A stretch of DNA of 64,000 bases from Bacteroides sp. Lineage in GTDB: Bacteria; Bacteroidota; Bacteroidia; Bacteroidales; Bacteroidaceae. Positions 56,337 to 64,000 of the stretch are shown in pieces. Each line of letters starts with the position of its first letter. The first letter of the stretch is position 1. The notes under the pieces are model-generated. The model was not told where the DNA came from. It saw only the letters and a list, made by a program, of their open reading frames with translations, and made no database searches. A program made the position numbers and the translations under genes. Location: positions 1 to 64,000 of the forward strand of contig JAJQDI010000027.1 of assembly GCA_021202275.1 (NCBI GenBank), read 5' to 3'.

Positions 56337-56897
56337 TTAAAAGAAGATCATCATATAGTCTCTGAGTTTTTCTTTGAGGTACTTCAGGGTGCGATAGAAG
56401 TGTGCTTCCACGGATCTTTCCGTGATGCCGAGTTCGGTGGCGATCTCTTTGGTAGAGAGATTTCTCTCTTTTTTCATCAGGAAGATCTTTCTGGGTAGTT
56501 CGGAAAGTCCCGCTATCAGTTGAGTGAGGTAATTTTCGAGATAGGCGGTGTTCAGGTGTTCGATGGTATCTTCTTCGAAAGCTTCGGTCTGGTTTCGCAA
56601 GCCAGAGTCAACAAATTTATTGGTAAGGATCAGGCGTTCCGTTTCTTTGTATACTAAGTTGCGGGCGATGGTATATATATAGGAGGAGAAACTTTTTTCG
56701 GGGTCCAGCAGATCACGTTTTTCCCAGATCGTCAGAAAACAACTCTGGGTAATATCCTTTGCCAGACTTTTATCGTATGACAAAAGAGAAACGGAGTTGT
56801 AGAGTTTGGCACTGTATCTGTTATACAGGGTCTCGAAAGCGTGGATGTTTCCCTTTCTCAGTCTGGCAACTAAAAGCGTATCGTCGTGATCTTGCAT
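56337..56897 (-). CDS. ECF-type RNA polymerase sigma factor of the PUL
   Basis: A 186-residue sigma-70 family protein with only regions 2 and 4. Region 2: AFETLYNRYSAKLYNSVSLL and AKDITQSCFLTIWEKRD. Region 4: LPRKIFLMKKERNLSTKEIA, then the helix-turn-helix TELGITERSVEAHFYRTLKY. Length and order (sigma, FecR, SusC) are those of Bacteroidetes ECF-controlled PULs. It is predicted to switch on susCDE transcription when released. No promoter matching TAnnTTTG was seen just upstream, and the -35/-10 it would recognise is not known from the sequence. Confidence 0.92.
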   Translation of the reverse strand: MQDHDDTLLVARLRKGNIHAFETLYNRYSAKLYNSVSLLSYDKSLAKDITQSCFLTIWEKRDLLDPEKSFSSYIYTIARNLVYKETERLILTNKFVDSGLRNQTEAFEEDTIEHLNTAYLENYLTQLIAGLSELPRKIFLMKKERNLSTKEIATELGITERSVEAHFYRTLKYLKEKLRDYMMIFF

Positions 56898-57464
56898 AGT
56901 AGTTAACGTATAAAACGCTAAGATACAAAAAAAGGATTTAGGTTAAGAATACATATAAAAACTCTATCGAAAATGTAGGAATGGATACAAAAAAGAGGGA
57001 TAAGAGGTGAAACGATAAATGGGCTTACGAGGGATCTGTCTGAGATCTTCACGCCTGTATGTAGTGAATTCATTTGTTGTCTGCGTGTTTCTTTTCCATG
57101 GTTCGTCTCTCTCTGCCGGATGGAGTATGGGAGTAAATCGCAAATGCAAGGTTATGGCAGGTTATTTAAAAAGGTCTCACCCTGCCTGGAGGTCTCTGGA
57201 GAAGGTGTATGCCTGGTAAACCTCATCGTATGAGTATGTTCATGCAAAGAGTGAGAGATGAGAGATCGGTGAGAGATAAAATGTCTGTAATTTTTATCTC
57301 TCACTGTTGTATATGGTTATTTATCAGTAAAATACCTTCAAAAGTGAGAGATGGTGAGAGATAAATGGTTTTTTTTGTATAGTAAGAAGTCGTTTGCCTG
57401 AACCTATTTATTGAAAAGGGATCTTCCTGAGAAGAAGCAGGCAACAGTGGTCCCGGCCTTGCGT
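56898..57464. other. Intergenic gap holding repeat copy B
   Basis: No gene is believed in this 567-base gap; the frames at 56964-57149 (minus) and 57019-57219 (plus) lack any protein feature. The only clear structure is the dispersed repeat at 57245-57392. Confidence 0.5.
57245..57392 (-). repeat. Dispersed intergenic repeat, copy B (inverted relative to copy A)
   Basis: Read on the minus strand it begins CGACTTCTTACTATAC, runs through A-rich sequence to TTTATCTCTCACC and a further ATCTCTCAC unit, and ends with the hairpin GTGAGAGATAAA/TTTATCTCTCAC (57269-57280 and 57293-57304 on the plus strand). It matches copy A (27933-28063) over nearly its whole length, with a few substitutions and small indels. 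The two copies bracket the 29-kb PUL. Confidence 0.75.
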
Positions 57465-58439
57465 TTACAAAGACTGTTCGACGTATGTCCTTAGTTGCGT
57501 AAAGTAGGTGACTCTTTCTTTTTCTCCGCTTTGAGAGATGACTGTGGAAGACTGGATCATAGAATGTATCCATGACTGCATCTTTTCCACGGTTTCGGCG
57601 TCGTCTGTATATACATAATTGAGGTAGAATGCCTGGAACATGGCTACTTTGCCGTAGTCACTGGTTACTAAGGTATACCAGTTCTGTATACTTGTATTCG
57701 CTATACAAATAATGACTTCTTTTTTCGGGTCGTGATCATACCCTTTTCTTGCGATCGACTCCAGTTTATTCAACAGATCAATCGTCTCTTCTTTCAGCAG
57801 AGCTACACTATCGTCGGAGAGCAGACCGATGATCCGGAAATAATGAATATCCTCTACAAGGTCGCGGATGATGTTGTTGCCGAAAATAAAATAGGTTTTC
57901 CGGAAATGTGACATGGTTTCCTGATAATCCTCAGCAAACCGGGCAAACCGTTCGCTGTATACCACATCTTCGAATCGGGTATACCGGGTATGATCATCGT
58001 TCTGAAAGTGTATCCATTTCAGATGATAAAGGTTCCGGAGGCCTACATAAGAAAGGATCAGTATGTCCGGAAGCATGTTACAGACCAGCAGAAAAGAATT
58101 ATTGGGAGTATCGGCCGCTTTTTTATAGATATCCAATAGGTCGTATTTCAGTTGGAAGTCGGTGTCTGTGAGTTTGTCATAGGTATAATAGCATAATTTC
58201 AGTAAGGAGGTAGCACGGTTTGGATGGACAATAGCCGCCGCATCCAGGGGCAACGACGAGAAAAGTGTTTCTACCTCTTCCAGAGTAAACGATGTGGTAT
58301 GATCCAGTTTGTCCTGTATATATTTCCTGTCTTGATTCAACACGCTTTGCAACGTTTGCAGAAGCACTTCGTTGTCCGGAAAGTGTCGAGTTAACGCAGA
58401 TGTAAGTTGTGTGTGGATATACCCTTTTTCCATGATCAA
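57465..58439 (-). CDS. Hypothetical helical protein of 324 residues
   Basis: Mostly alpha-helical, acidic and aromatic-rich, with no signal peptide. A moderately hydrophobic helix (NNSFLLVCNMLPDILILSYVG, about 113-133) could be buried rather than membrane-spanning. No catalytic motif or DNA-binding helix-turn-helix is recognised. It is transcribed alone, divergently from the siderophore operon, and sits between repeat copy B and that operon. The coding potential is good (long frame, normal codon use, no competing frame). Function unknown. Confidence 0.7.
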   Translation of the reverse strand: MIMEKGYIHTQLTSALTRHFPDNEVLLQTLQSVLNQDRKYIQDKLDHTTSFTLEEVETLFSSLPLDAAAIVHPNRATSLLKLCYYTYDKLTDTDFQLKYDLLDIYKKAADTPNNSFLLVCNMLPDILILSYVGLRNLYHLKWIHFQNDDHTRYTRFEDVVYSERFARFAEDYQETMSHFRKTYFIFGNNIIRDLVEDIHYFRIIGLLSDDSVALLKEETIDLLNKLESIARKGYDHDPKKEVIICIANTSIQNWYTLVTSDYGKVAMFQAFYLNYVYTDDAETVEKMQSWIHSMIQSSTVISQSGEKERVTYFTQLRTYVEQSL

Positions 58440-58863
58440 GTATTGTTTTTCGGCGGTAAAGATAATAATTTGTCAAATATAAAAGTTTTAATTGTTTTAA
58501 AAAGAGCTTTTTGACATTTTTGCCGTATCTGTTTCGTTGTGTAGTGCCGGATGAGTTGTGATGCTAATTTATAGGTATAGAAAAGAACAGCGTATCTATG
58601 ATCTGGTAGTGCATCACGAGGGTAGGGTGTCTGTTTCTGCCGACCCGGTACAGGAAAGTGGTTGGGCCGGAAGAATAACAAAAAAAGAATATCCGGAATA
58701 TCCTACCCCTTTGTAGGTAATTTGCATCTGTCTGCCGGGGGTATAAAATACCCATAAAAAGTGATTGCCACATCTAAAATATTAAAGGAACTTTGCAGTG
58801 TAAAAAAAGTGTTAAGTCAATCCCTGGTGAAATAGATACTATAGACAGGATAAAATCATAAAA
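58440..58863. other. Divergent intergenic region upstream of the siderophore operon
   Basis: This 424-base gap separates the unknown minus-strand gene from the xusA-like gene. It contains the xusA promoter at 58765-58795. No clear Fur-box palindrome was recognised by eye. Otherwise empty. Confidence 0.45.
58765..58795 (+). promoter_or_regulatory. Promoter of the siderophore-uptake operon
   Basis: TTG (58765-58767), a 20-base spacer, then GAACTTTG (58788-58795), which matches TAnnTTTG except for the first base. Leader to ATG 58864 about 60 nt. Confidence 0.5.
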
Positions 58864-61233
58864 ATGAACGCAATAAAATTCTACACAACACTTATCGCAC
58901 TTCTGATCCCTTTGTTCGTTACCGGACAAGGAAGGGCTACGTTGCGTGGTACGGTCACTACTACAAACAAAGAGGCTATTGAATATGCTTCTGTTTATCT
59001 GAAGAATACTTCCTATGGTACGACTACGGATCTGAAAGGAAAATTCTATATACATGTGAAGCCGGGTACCTATACCTTGGTCGTATCTACTCTCGGGTAT
59101 CAGACGTATGAAGAAAAAATTGATATCAGACCCGGAGATCCGACCAATGTCCATATCCGGTTGAAAGAATCCAATATCGGTCTGGGAGAAGTAGAGATTG
59201 TAGGCTCCATGGTACAGAAAGTCAACCAGACTGCTTACAATGTAGTAGCGATGGATGCCAAGGCCCTTCACAACAGTACGTTGGATCTGGCTCACGCTCT
59301 GGATCGCATATCCGGTATCAAGATCAAAGAGACAGGGGGTGTTGGTTCGGATATGCAATTGATGATGGATGGGTTCAGTGGGAAACACATTAAAGTATTT
59401 GTAGATGGTGTACCTCAGGAAGGAGTTGGGAGTTCTTTCGGATTAAATAATATCCCTGTTAATTATGCGGATCGTATTGAGGTATATAAGGGAGTCGTAC
59501 CTGTAGGATTTGGAACCGACGCCATTGGTGGAGTAATTAATATCATTACAAAAAAGAATAAGAACCGATGGTTCGTGAATGCTTCTTATTCCTATGGGTC
59601 ATTCAATACGCACAAATCGTATGTTAACTTAGGACAAACGTTTAAAAATGGTCTTACCTATGAGATCAATGCTTTTCAGAATTACTCAGATAATAATTAC
59701 TATGTAGATACTCCGGTCAAAGATTTTGAGACAGGTGCTATTGATAAAACGGAGATCGAGCATGTCAAACGTTTCCATGATACGTATCATAACGAAGCTA
59801 TTATCGGTAAGTTCGGTATTGTAGATAAAAAATGGGCAGATCGTCTGATGGTCGGACTCACCTATTCAAAAATGTATAAAGACATTCAGACGGGTGTGCG
59901 TCAGGAGGTAGTATTTGGTGGGAAGTATCGCAAAGGTCATGCGCTGATGCCTTCTTTGGAGTATCGTAAGCGTGATCTTATTGCCAAAGGATTGGATGTG
60001 ACATTGACGGCCAATTACAATAAAGACATAACCGAGAATGTAGATACAGCTACTTACGAGTACAACTGGCGGGGTGAAAAACGACTCCTTAGAATGCCCG
60101 GTGAACAGTCTTATCAGCATACCCGTTCGGACAATAAAAACTGGAATGGAACATTTACGGCCAATTACCGTCTGGGAGAGACACATTTGTTTACTCTCAA
60201 TCATGTACTGAGTCATTTTGAACGCTCCAACAGATCTTTATTAACCCATACATCCGGCGATGCAATACCGAAAGAAACGCGTAAAAATATTACCGGACTT
60301 TCTTACCGTTTCATGCCTTCGCAACAATGGAATTTCTCGGCATTTGGTAAATATTATGATCAGTTTATTGCTGGTCCTATTGCTACGACTTCTGCGCAAG
60401 ACGAGTATACGCGGACTACCAACTCCATAAGCACTATCGGATATGGCGCTGCGGGCACCTATTTTATCCTGAAAAGTGTGCAGGCCAAACTTTCTTATGA
60501 AAAAGCATACCGCTTGCCTACCAATGAAGAAATGTTTGGTGATGAGGATTTGGAAACCGGTGATCTGGCTATCAAACCTGAGAACAGTGATAACCTGAAT
60601 CTGAATGTAAGCTATAATGAGATATTTGGAAGACACTCCGTGTATGTGGAAGGTGCTCTTATCTATCGTAGCACAAAAGATTATATCCAGCGTAGTATAG
60701 TAGATCTGAGTGGAGGCAAATCCGGAGCTGCTTATGAAAATCATGGCCGTGTACTTACCAAAGGGTTTAATCTGTCCTTTAGATACGGTTTCAGTAATTG
60801 GGTGAGTGCAGGAGGAAGTTTTACGCAAATGAATGTGCGTGATGATGTGAAAACCGTTAGTGCAGAGAGTAATCAGCAGAGTCTTACTTATGGGGCACGA
60901 ATGCCGAACATACCTTACCAGTTTGCGAATGCGGATGTTACATTCTATTGGCATGATCTTGGCAAGAAAGGGAATGCCCTGAGCCTTATGTATAATAATT
61001 TCTATATGCATAGTTTTCCCCGTTTTTCAGAAGCACTGGGTAGTGAATCTGATTTTATCGTGCCTACACAATTATCTCATGATCTGACTTTATCATATGG
61101 TATAAAAAGCGGACGTTATAATTTTTCGTTAGAGTGCCGGAATTTTACGAATGAAAAGTTGTATGATAATTTCAGCTTACAAAAAGCAGGCAGAGCTTTT
61201 TATGGTAAAATAAGAGTCTATTTTGGAAATTGA
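58864..61233 (+). CDS. TonB-dependent siderophore receptor (XusA-like)
   Basis: A 789-residue outer membrane receptor. Signal peptide: residues 1-22 (FYTTLIALLIPLFVTGQG). CarboxypepD_reg-like domain: about 26-105 (LRGTVTTTNKEAIEYASVYL). Plug: VEIVGSMVQKVNQTAYNVVA through GVVPVGFGTDAIGGVINIIT. Barrel: ends FYGKIRVYFGN. The iron-receptor type plug (LMMDGFSGKHIKVFVDGVPQ) and size distinguish it from SusC proteins. Gene order receptor, DUF4374 lipoprotein, PepSY protein is that of XusABC of Bacteroides thetaiotaomicron, which imports enterobactin-type xenosiderophores. Ligand identity is inferred from that order. Confidence 0.85.
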   Translation: MNAIKFYTTLIALLIPLFVTGQGRATLRGTVTTTNKEAIEYASVYLKNTSYGTTTDLKGKFYIHVKPGTYTLVVSTLGYQTYEEKIDIRPGDPTNVHIRLKESNIGLGEVEIVGSMVQKVNQTAYNVVAMDAKALHNSTLDLAHALDRISGIKIKETGGVGSDMQLMMDGFSGKHIKVFVDGVPQEGVGSSFGLNNIPVNYADRIEVYKGVVPVGFGTDAIGGVINIITKKNKNRWFVNASYSYGSFNTHKSYVNLGQTFKNGLTYEINAFQNYSDNNYYVDTPVKDFETGAIDKTEIEHVKRFHDTYHNEAIIGKFGIVDKKWADRLMVGLTYSKMYKDIQTGVRQEVVFGGKYRKGHALMPSLEYRKRDLIAKGLDVTLTANYNKDITENVDTATYEYNWRGEKRLLRMPGEQSYQHTRSDNKNWNGTFTANYRLGETHLFTLNHVLSHFERSNRSLLTHTSGDAIPKETRKNITGLSYRFMPSQQWNFSAFGKYYDQFIAGPIATTSAQDEYTRTTNSISTIGYGAAGTYFILKSVQAKLSYEKAYRLPTNEEMFGDEDLETGDLAIKPENSDNLNLNVSYNEIFGRHSVYVEGALIYRSTKDYIQRSIVDLSGGKSGAAYENHGRVLTKGFNLSFRYGFSNWVSAGGSFTQMNVRDDVKTVSAESNQQSLTYGARMPNIPYQFANADVTFYWHDLGKKGNALSLMYNNFYMHSFPRFSEALGSESDFIVPTQLSHDLTLSYGIKSGRYNFSLECRNFTNEKLYDNFSLQKAGRAFYGKIRVYFGN

Positions 61234-61290
61234 TATAAAAAGATAATCACTATTTATTCTAATAAATCATATATTTAAGAATTGAACAAT

Positions 61291-62676
61291 ATGAAGAATT
61301 TATTATTAAAAGGCCTTGTTGCATGTGTGCTGACAGGATGTGTATTTACTTCCTGCGATGATGATGAAAAGGAAAACGGTCCTACTGGTAATGGCGACCT
61401 GGAAACTTACGTTATTGCTGCGACTGTTACTGCGAATTCTGTATCTTCCAGTTATTTAGTTACTACTGAGGAACTGAGTAGCGGAGAAGTGACTACCAGG
61501 AATAATGGTCTTACCACAGAAACAGGAACTCAGTGGATATACTACCAGGATAAATATCTGTACCGTCTTGTGTATAATCAGGGAAATGCTGGCCTGACTT
61601 CGTCATACATCCTCAACGATCAGGGTAAAGTAGAGGAACGCAATAAAAGTTACGAGATCAAGCGTTTTACTTCCAATGGTATTTATAAGAACTACATTAT
61701 CACCTCTTCTACGGGAGATATGGGTACAGAGTATGCTGATGAGAATGGTTATTTACCCAAAGGATTTCTGTTCAGTTACCTGGATGTAGAAAATGAAACT
61801 GCGACTTCAAATGACGATGTAATTTACAGTGAAAACTATCTGAACAATGGTGAGTATGTTACATTAGCTGGTTTTCTCGAAGTTAACAATAAAATCTACT
61901 CAGCACCTATTTCTATGGGACTGAGTCAGTATGGAGTGAAAGCAAATGATGGAAAATATGTCCTCTATCCTGATTTGGTGAAAGAAGAAGCCGGGGGATC
62001 CAACAGTAGTGCCTGGCAGAAAGATGAATTGCAATGGACACAGTATCCGAACGAAGCCTGGATTGCTATCTACAGTGATCAGAGCTTCAAAAACCCCAAA
62101 CTTATCAAAACAGATAAGATCAGTTATGCTTGCGGACGTCGTCAGTCACAGTATTACCAGACTATATGGGCAGCAGATAATGGTGACATCTACGTGTTCT
62201 CACCCAGTCATGCCAAGACGATGAGTGATGACCGGCAGAAGACTACGCTAAATGCTGGTGTAGTGCGTATTAAATCAGGTGCTGATGAGTTTGATCCGGA
62301 CTATCATTACGATATAGAAACAGCTGCCGGAGGCAGAGCTTTTTTGCGTTGCTGGCATCTTACAGAAGATTATTTCCTGTTGTTAATGTATGATAAACCT
62401 TATTCTGAGTCTGGCTATGCAGCCACAGAATTGGCTATTTATAAAGGTGAGGATAAAAAGCTCATCCCGGTTAATGGTCTTCCCGAAGCAGATGTGATTT
62501 CCGGATTTGGTAATGCTCCGTATTGTGAAAATGGAGTGGCTTATATGGCTGTAACAACAACAGAAGGTGCTCCTGCCATATATACAATTGATCCAGCCAC
62601 AGGGAAAGCATCCAAGGGTCTTACAGTGGAAGCTACTCAGGTCAGTGCTGTCGGTAAATTAAGTTATAAAGAATAA
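61291..62676 (+). CDS. DUF4374 siderophore-binding surface lipoprotein (XusB-like)
   Basis: About 461 residues from ATG 61291 (an upstream TTG at 61282 would add three). Signal peptide with lipobox: [19 protein letters not shown], then FTSCDDDE; lipidation at Cys22 fits best because acidic residues follow. The remainder is beta-rich with propeller-like repeats ([58 protein letters not shown]), as in DUF4374. XusB of B. thetaiotaomicron, of the same family, binds ferric siderophores on the cell surface. It begins 57 bases after the receptor gene. Confidence 0.82.
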   Translation: MKNLLLKGLVACVLTGCVFTSCDDDEKENGPTGNGDLETYVIAATVTANSVSSSYLVTTEELSSGEVTTRNNGLTTETGTQWIYYQDKYLYRLVYNQGNAGLTSSYILNDQGKVEERNKSYEIKRFTSNGIYKNYIITSSTGDMGTEYADENGYLPKGFLFSYLDVENETATSNDDVIYSENYLNNGEYVTLAGFLEVNNKIYSAPISMGLSQYGVKANDGKYVLYPDLVKEEAGGSNSSAWQKDELQWTQYPNEAWIAIYSDQSFKNPKLIKTDKISYACGRRQSQYYQTIWAADNGDIYVFSPSHAKTMSDDRQKTTLNAGVVRIKSGADEFDPDYHYDIETAAGGRAFLRCWHLTEDYFLLLMYDKPYSESGYAATELAIYKGEDKKLIPVNGLPEADVISGFGNAPYCENGVAYMAVTTTEGAPAIYTIDPATGKASKGLTVEATQVSAVGKLSYKE

Positions 62677-62709
62677 TTCTCAGACCCGGAACGTTTTTCA
62701 TACGGAGAG

Positions 62710-63540
62710 ATGACGAGAATGAGTATCCTTCTGTTTTTCCTCCTGCTCCCGCTGACTATGCGGAGCCAGGAGGAAATCTGTATAGGTAAGAAACATACGC
62801 TGTACTCAACTGTTCTGCAAGAGCAACGGGGCTATTGGTTATATACCCCTGAGAATGATCAGCAGGATACAGCGAAGACCTATCCGGTGATCTATCTGCT
62901 GGACGGAGATTCTTATTTCCATGCGCTGGTTGGGATCAGTAAAACACTGGCTTCCGGCAGAGGAAAGGGAATGCCTGCCTGTATCCTGGTCGGGGTGTTG
63001 AACACAGACCGTACACGTGATCTGACACCTACTGCTTCGGCTGCCGGACGGGACGGAAAGATCTCTTCCGATGCTGCTTTGCAAGGTGGAGGGGCCGAAG
63101 CATTTCATCGTTTTCTGACTACGGAACTGCGTGATATCATAGATCGCACTTACCGGACCAGCGGACAAAACATATTGATCGGACATTCGTATGGCGGACT
63201 TTTCACGTTACATACATTTCTGAGGCATACCGGATCGTTTGATACCTATCTGGCGCTTGATCCGAGTTTGTGGTGGGATCAGGGCAGGTTGCCGCAAGAG
63301 GCGGGAGAACTGATCCGGGGGAAAGACTTTACAGGAAAAAGCCTGTATGTGGGAGTCGCGACAAAACCACGTACCGACAGGGTGGATATCCACCAGCAGA
63401 CGGTCCGTTATCTGCTTGAAGAGGTATTGCCACAGGCAGAGAACTTAGATTATTTTAGAAAATCATTCCCGGAAGAGAATCACGGAACAGTCGTTATTCC
63501 GGGCTTATACGATGGAATTAAACAATTATTCGGAAAATGA
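62710..63540 (+). CDS. Exported esterase of the Fes/IroE type (alpha/beta hydrolase)
   Basis: A 276-residue alpha/beta hydrolase (esterase D family). Signal peptide about 1-20 (MSILLFFLLLPLTMRSQ). Family segments: TYPVIYLLDGDSYFHALVG, the nucleophile elbow IGHSYGGLFTLH and the C-terminal His in EENHGTVVIPGLYDG. GAGAG-type purines lie just before the ATG. Placed between the XusB-like and PepSY genes, and overlapping the latter by ATGA, it is likely to hydrolyse the ester bonds of imported siderophores such as enterobactin in the periplasm, releasing iron. Substrate is inferred from context; related enzymes act on other esters. Confidence 0.8.
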   Translation: MTRMSILLFFLLLPLTMRSQEEICIGKKHTLYSTVLQEQRGYWLYTPENDQQDTAKTYPVIYLLDGDSYFHALVGISKTLASGRGKGMPACILVGVLNTDRTRDLTPTASAAGRDGKISSDAALQGGGAEAFHRFLTTELRDIIDRTYRTSGQNILIGHSYGGLFTLHTFLRHTGSFDTYLALDPSLWWDQGRLPQEAGELIRGKDFTGKSLYVGVATKPRTDRVDIHQQTVRYLLEEVLPQAENLDYFRKSFPEENHGTVVIPGLYDGIKQLFGK

Positions 63541-64000
63541 AAAAGCTATTTGCGAAAATACACCTTTGGATCTCTCTTCCTTTCGGACTGGTGATCAGTA
63601 TTCTGTGTCTGACAGGGGCGACACTGATCTTTGAGAGTGAACTGCTGGAATGGTTCCAGCCCTCCCGTTACAAGGCGAGTATGGCTACGGAAAGCCCGCT
63701 GCCTGTAGAACAACTGATCCCGCTTGTAAAGCAGCAGCTTCCCGATTCTGTCTCTATTTCCAGTGTGCAGTTTCCGGCGGGTGCCGATAAGAACTATCGG
63801 ATGGGAATCACCGGTCAGGGACGTACCTCTTTGCTGGTAGACCCTTATACCGGTGAGATCAAAGGGAAAGTAGTACCTTATCAGAAAGGTACATTTTTCT
63901 CGTTTGTCAGACGGCTGCATCGTTGGTTCCTGTTCGAATTCAAGAGAGGAGGAGGTGGGATCAACTGGGGTAAGATGATCACAGGTACTTCTACGTTGGT
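63537..64000 (+). CDS. PepSY-associated inner membrane protein (XusC-like), truncated by window edge
   Basis: Starts at ATG 63537, overlapping the esterase stop (ATGA), and is open to the window end (154 codons). The first helix HLWISLPFGLVISILCLTGA, then TLIFESELLEWFQPSRY, is the PepSY-TM opening. The PepSY domain (PVEQLIPLVKQQL; TSLLVDPYTGEIKGKV) and the next helix region (VRRLHRWFLFEF) follow. Proteins of this family (XusC, FoxB) act in the inner membrane, probably as reductases or transporters of ferric siderophores. More helices should lie beyond the window. Confidence 0.8.
   Translation, partial: MKKLFAKIHLWISLPFGLVISILCLTGATLIFESELLEWFQPSRYKASMATESPLPVEQLIPLVKQQLPDSVSISSVQFPAGADKNYRMGITGQGRTSLLVDPYTGEIKGKVVPYQKGTFFSFVRRLHRWFLFEFKRGGGGINWGKMITGTSTL

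Overview
The window looks like chromosome of a member of the Bacteroidales. The evidence is four SusC/SusD-type genes sets (two complete tandem pairs and one pair with SusE), FecR/ECF-sigma control of a polysaccharide utilization locus (PUL), DUF4374/PepSY iron-uptake genes, and promoter elements of the Bacteroidetes type (TAnnTTTG near -7, TTG near -33). Shine-Dalgarno sites are mostly absent. Most of the window looks to be near 45-50% GC by eye. The first ~3.8 kb and the hsdS/integrase block are clearly AT-rich and look acquired. Genus cannot be fixed from the sequence; Dysgonomonadaceae or Tannerellaceae are guesses.

Layout. (1) 1-3.8 kb: AT-rich island with a HEPN-fold protein, a GNAT-PIN multidomain protein broken by two homopolymer frameshifts, an ASCH protein, and a small promoter/sORF/terminator unit. 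(2) 3.9-5.5 kb, minus: a type III polyketide synthase with an isoprenylcysteine-methyltransferase-like gene, resembling the alkylpyrone pair BpsA/BpsB of Bacillus. (3) 6.3-17.8 kb, plus: two tandem SusC/SusD pairs (the second SusC frameshifted twice) and an IPT/TIG surface lipoprotein, with no enzymes or regulator nearby. (4) 18.3-27.8 kb: a type I restriction system (hsdR, hsdM, dinD) with two inverted hsdS genes joined by two nested pairs of perfect inverted repeats (39 and 89 bp) and a tyrosine recombinase, i.e. a phase-variable specificity switch. (5) 28.1-56.9 kb, minus: a large PUL ordered ECF sigma, FecR, SusC, SusD, SusE, DUF4832 protein, FAD oxidoreductase, SGNH-like protein, GH36, CE7 esterase, GH97, GH2, GH2, catalytic-domain-less GH35 C-terminus, GH3. 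The enzymes suggest an acetylated glycan with alpha-galactosyl, beta-glucuronosyl or beta-galactosyl, and beta-glucosyl linkages. (6) 57.5-58.4 kb: an unknown helical protein. (7) 58.9-64 kb, plus: a XusABC-like siderophore uptake operon with an added esterase; the last gene runs off the window.

Non-coding structure is rich. Between fecR and susC a plus-strand promoter, two hairpins and a T-tract terminator outline a candidate PUL antisense sRNA (55064-55190). The enzyme half of the PUL carries paired, inverted palindromic repeats in its intergenic gaps (REPIN-like). A different ~130-150 bp repeat occurs twice in opposite orientation and brackets the whole PUL (27933-28063 and 57245-57392).

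Several genes are interrupted. Seven one-base indels fall in homopolymer runs of 6-9 bases, and two genes of the large PUL (susC and susE) each carry an in-frame TAG. Restoring the homopolymer lengths gives clean full-length proteins, so either the assembly has homopolymer errors or this strain carries many slippage mutations. The two TAG codons are substitutions and cannot be explained that way.
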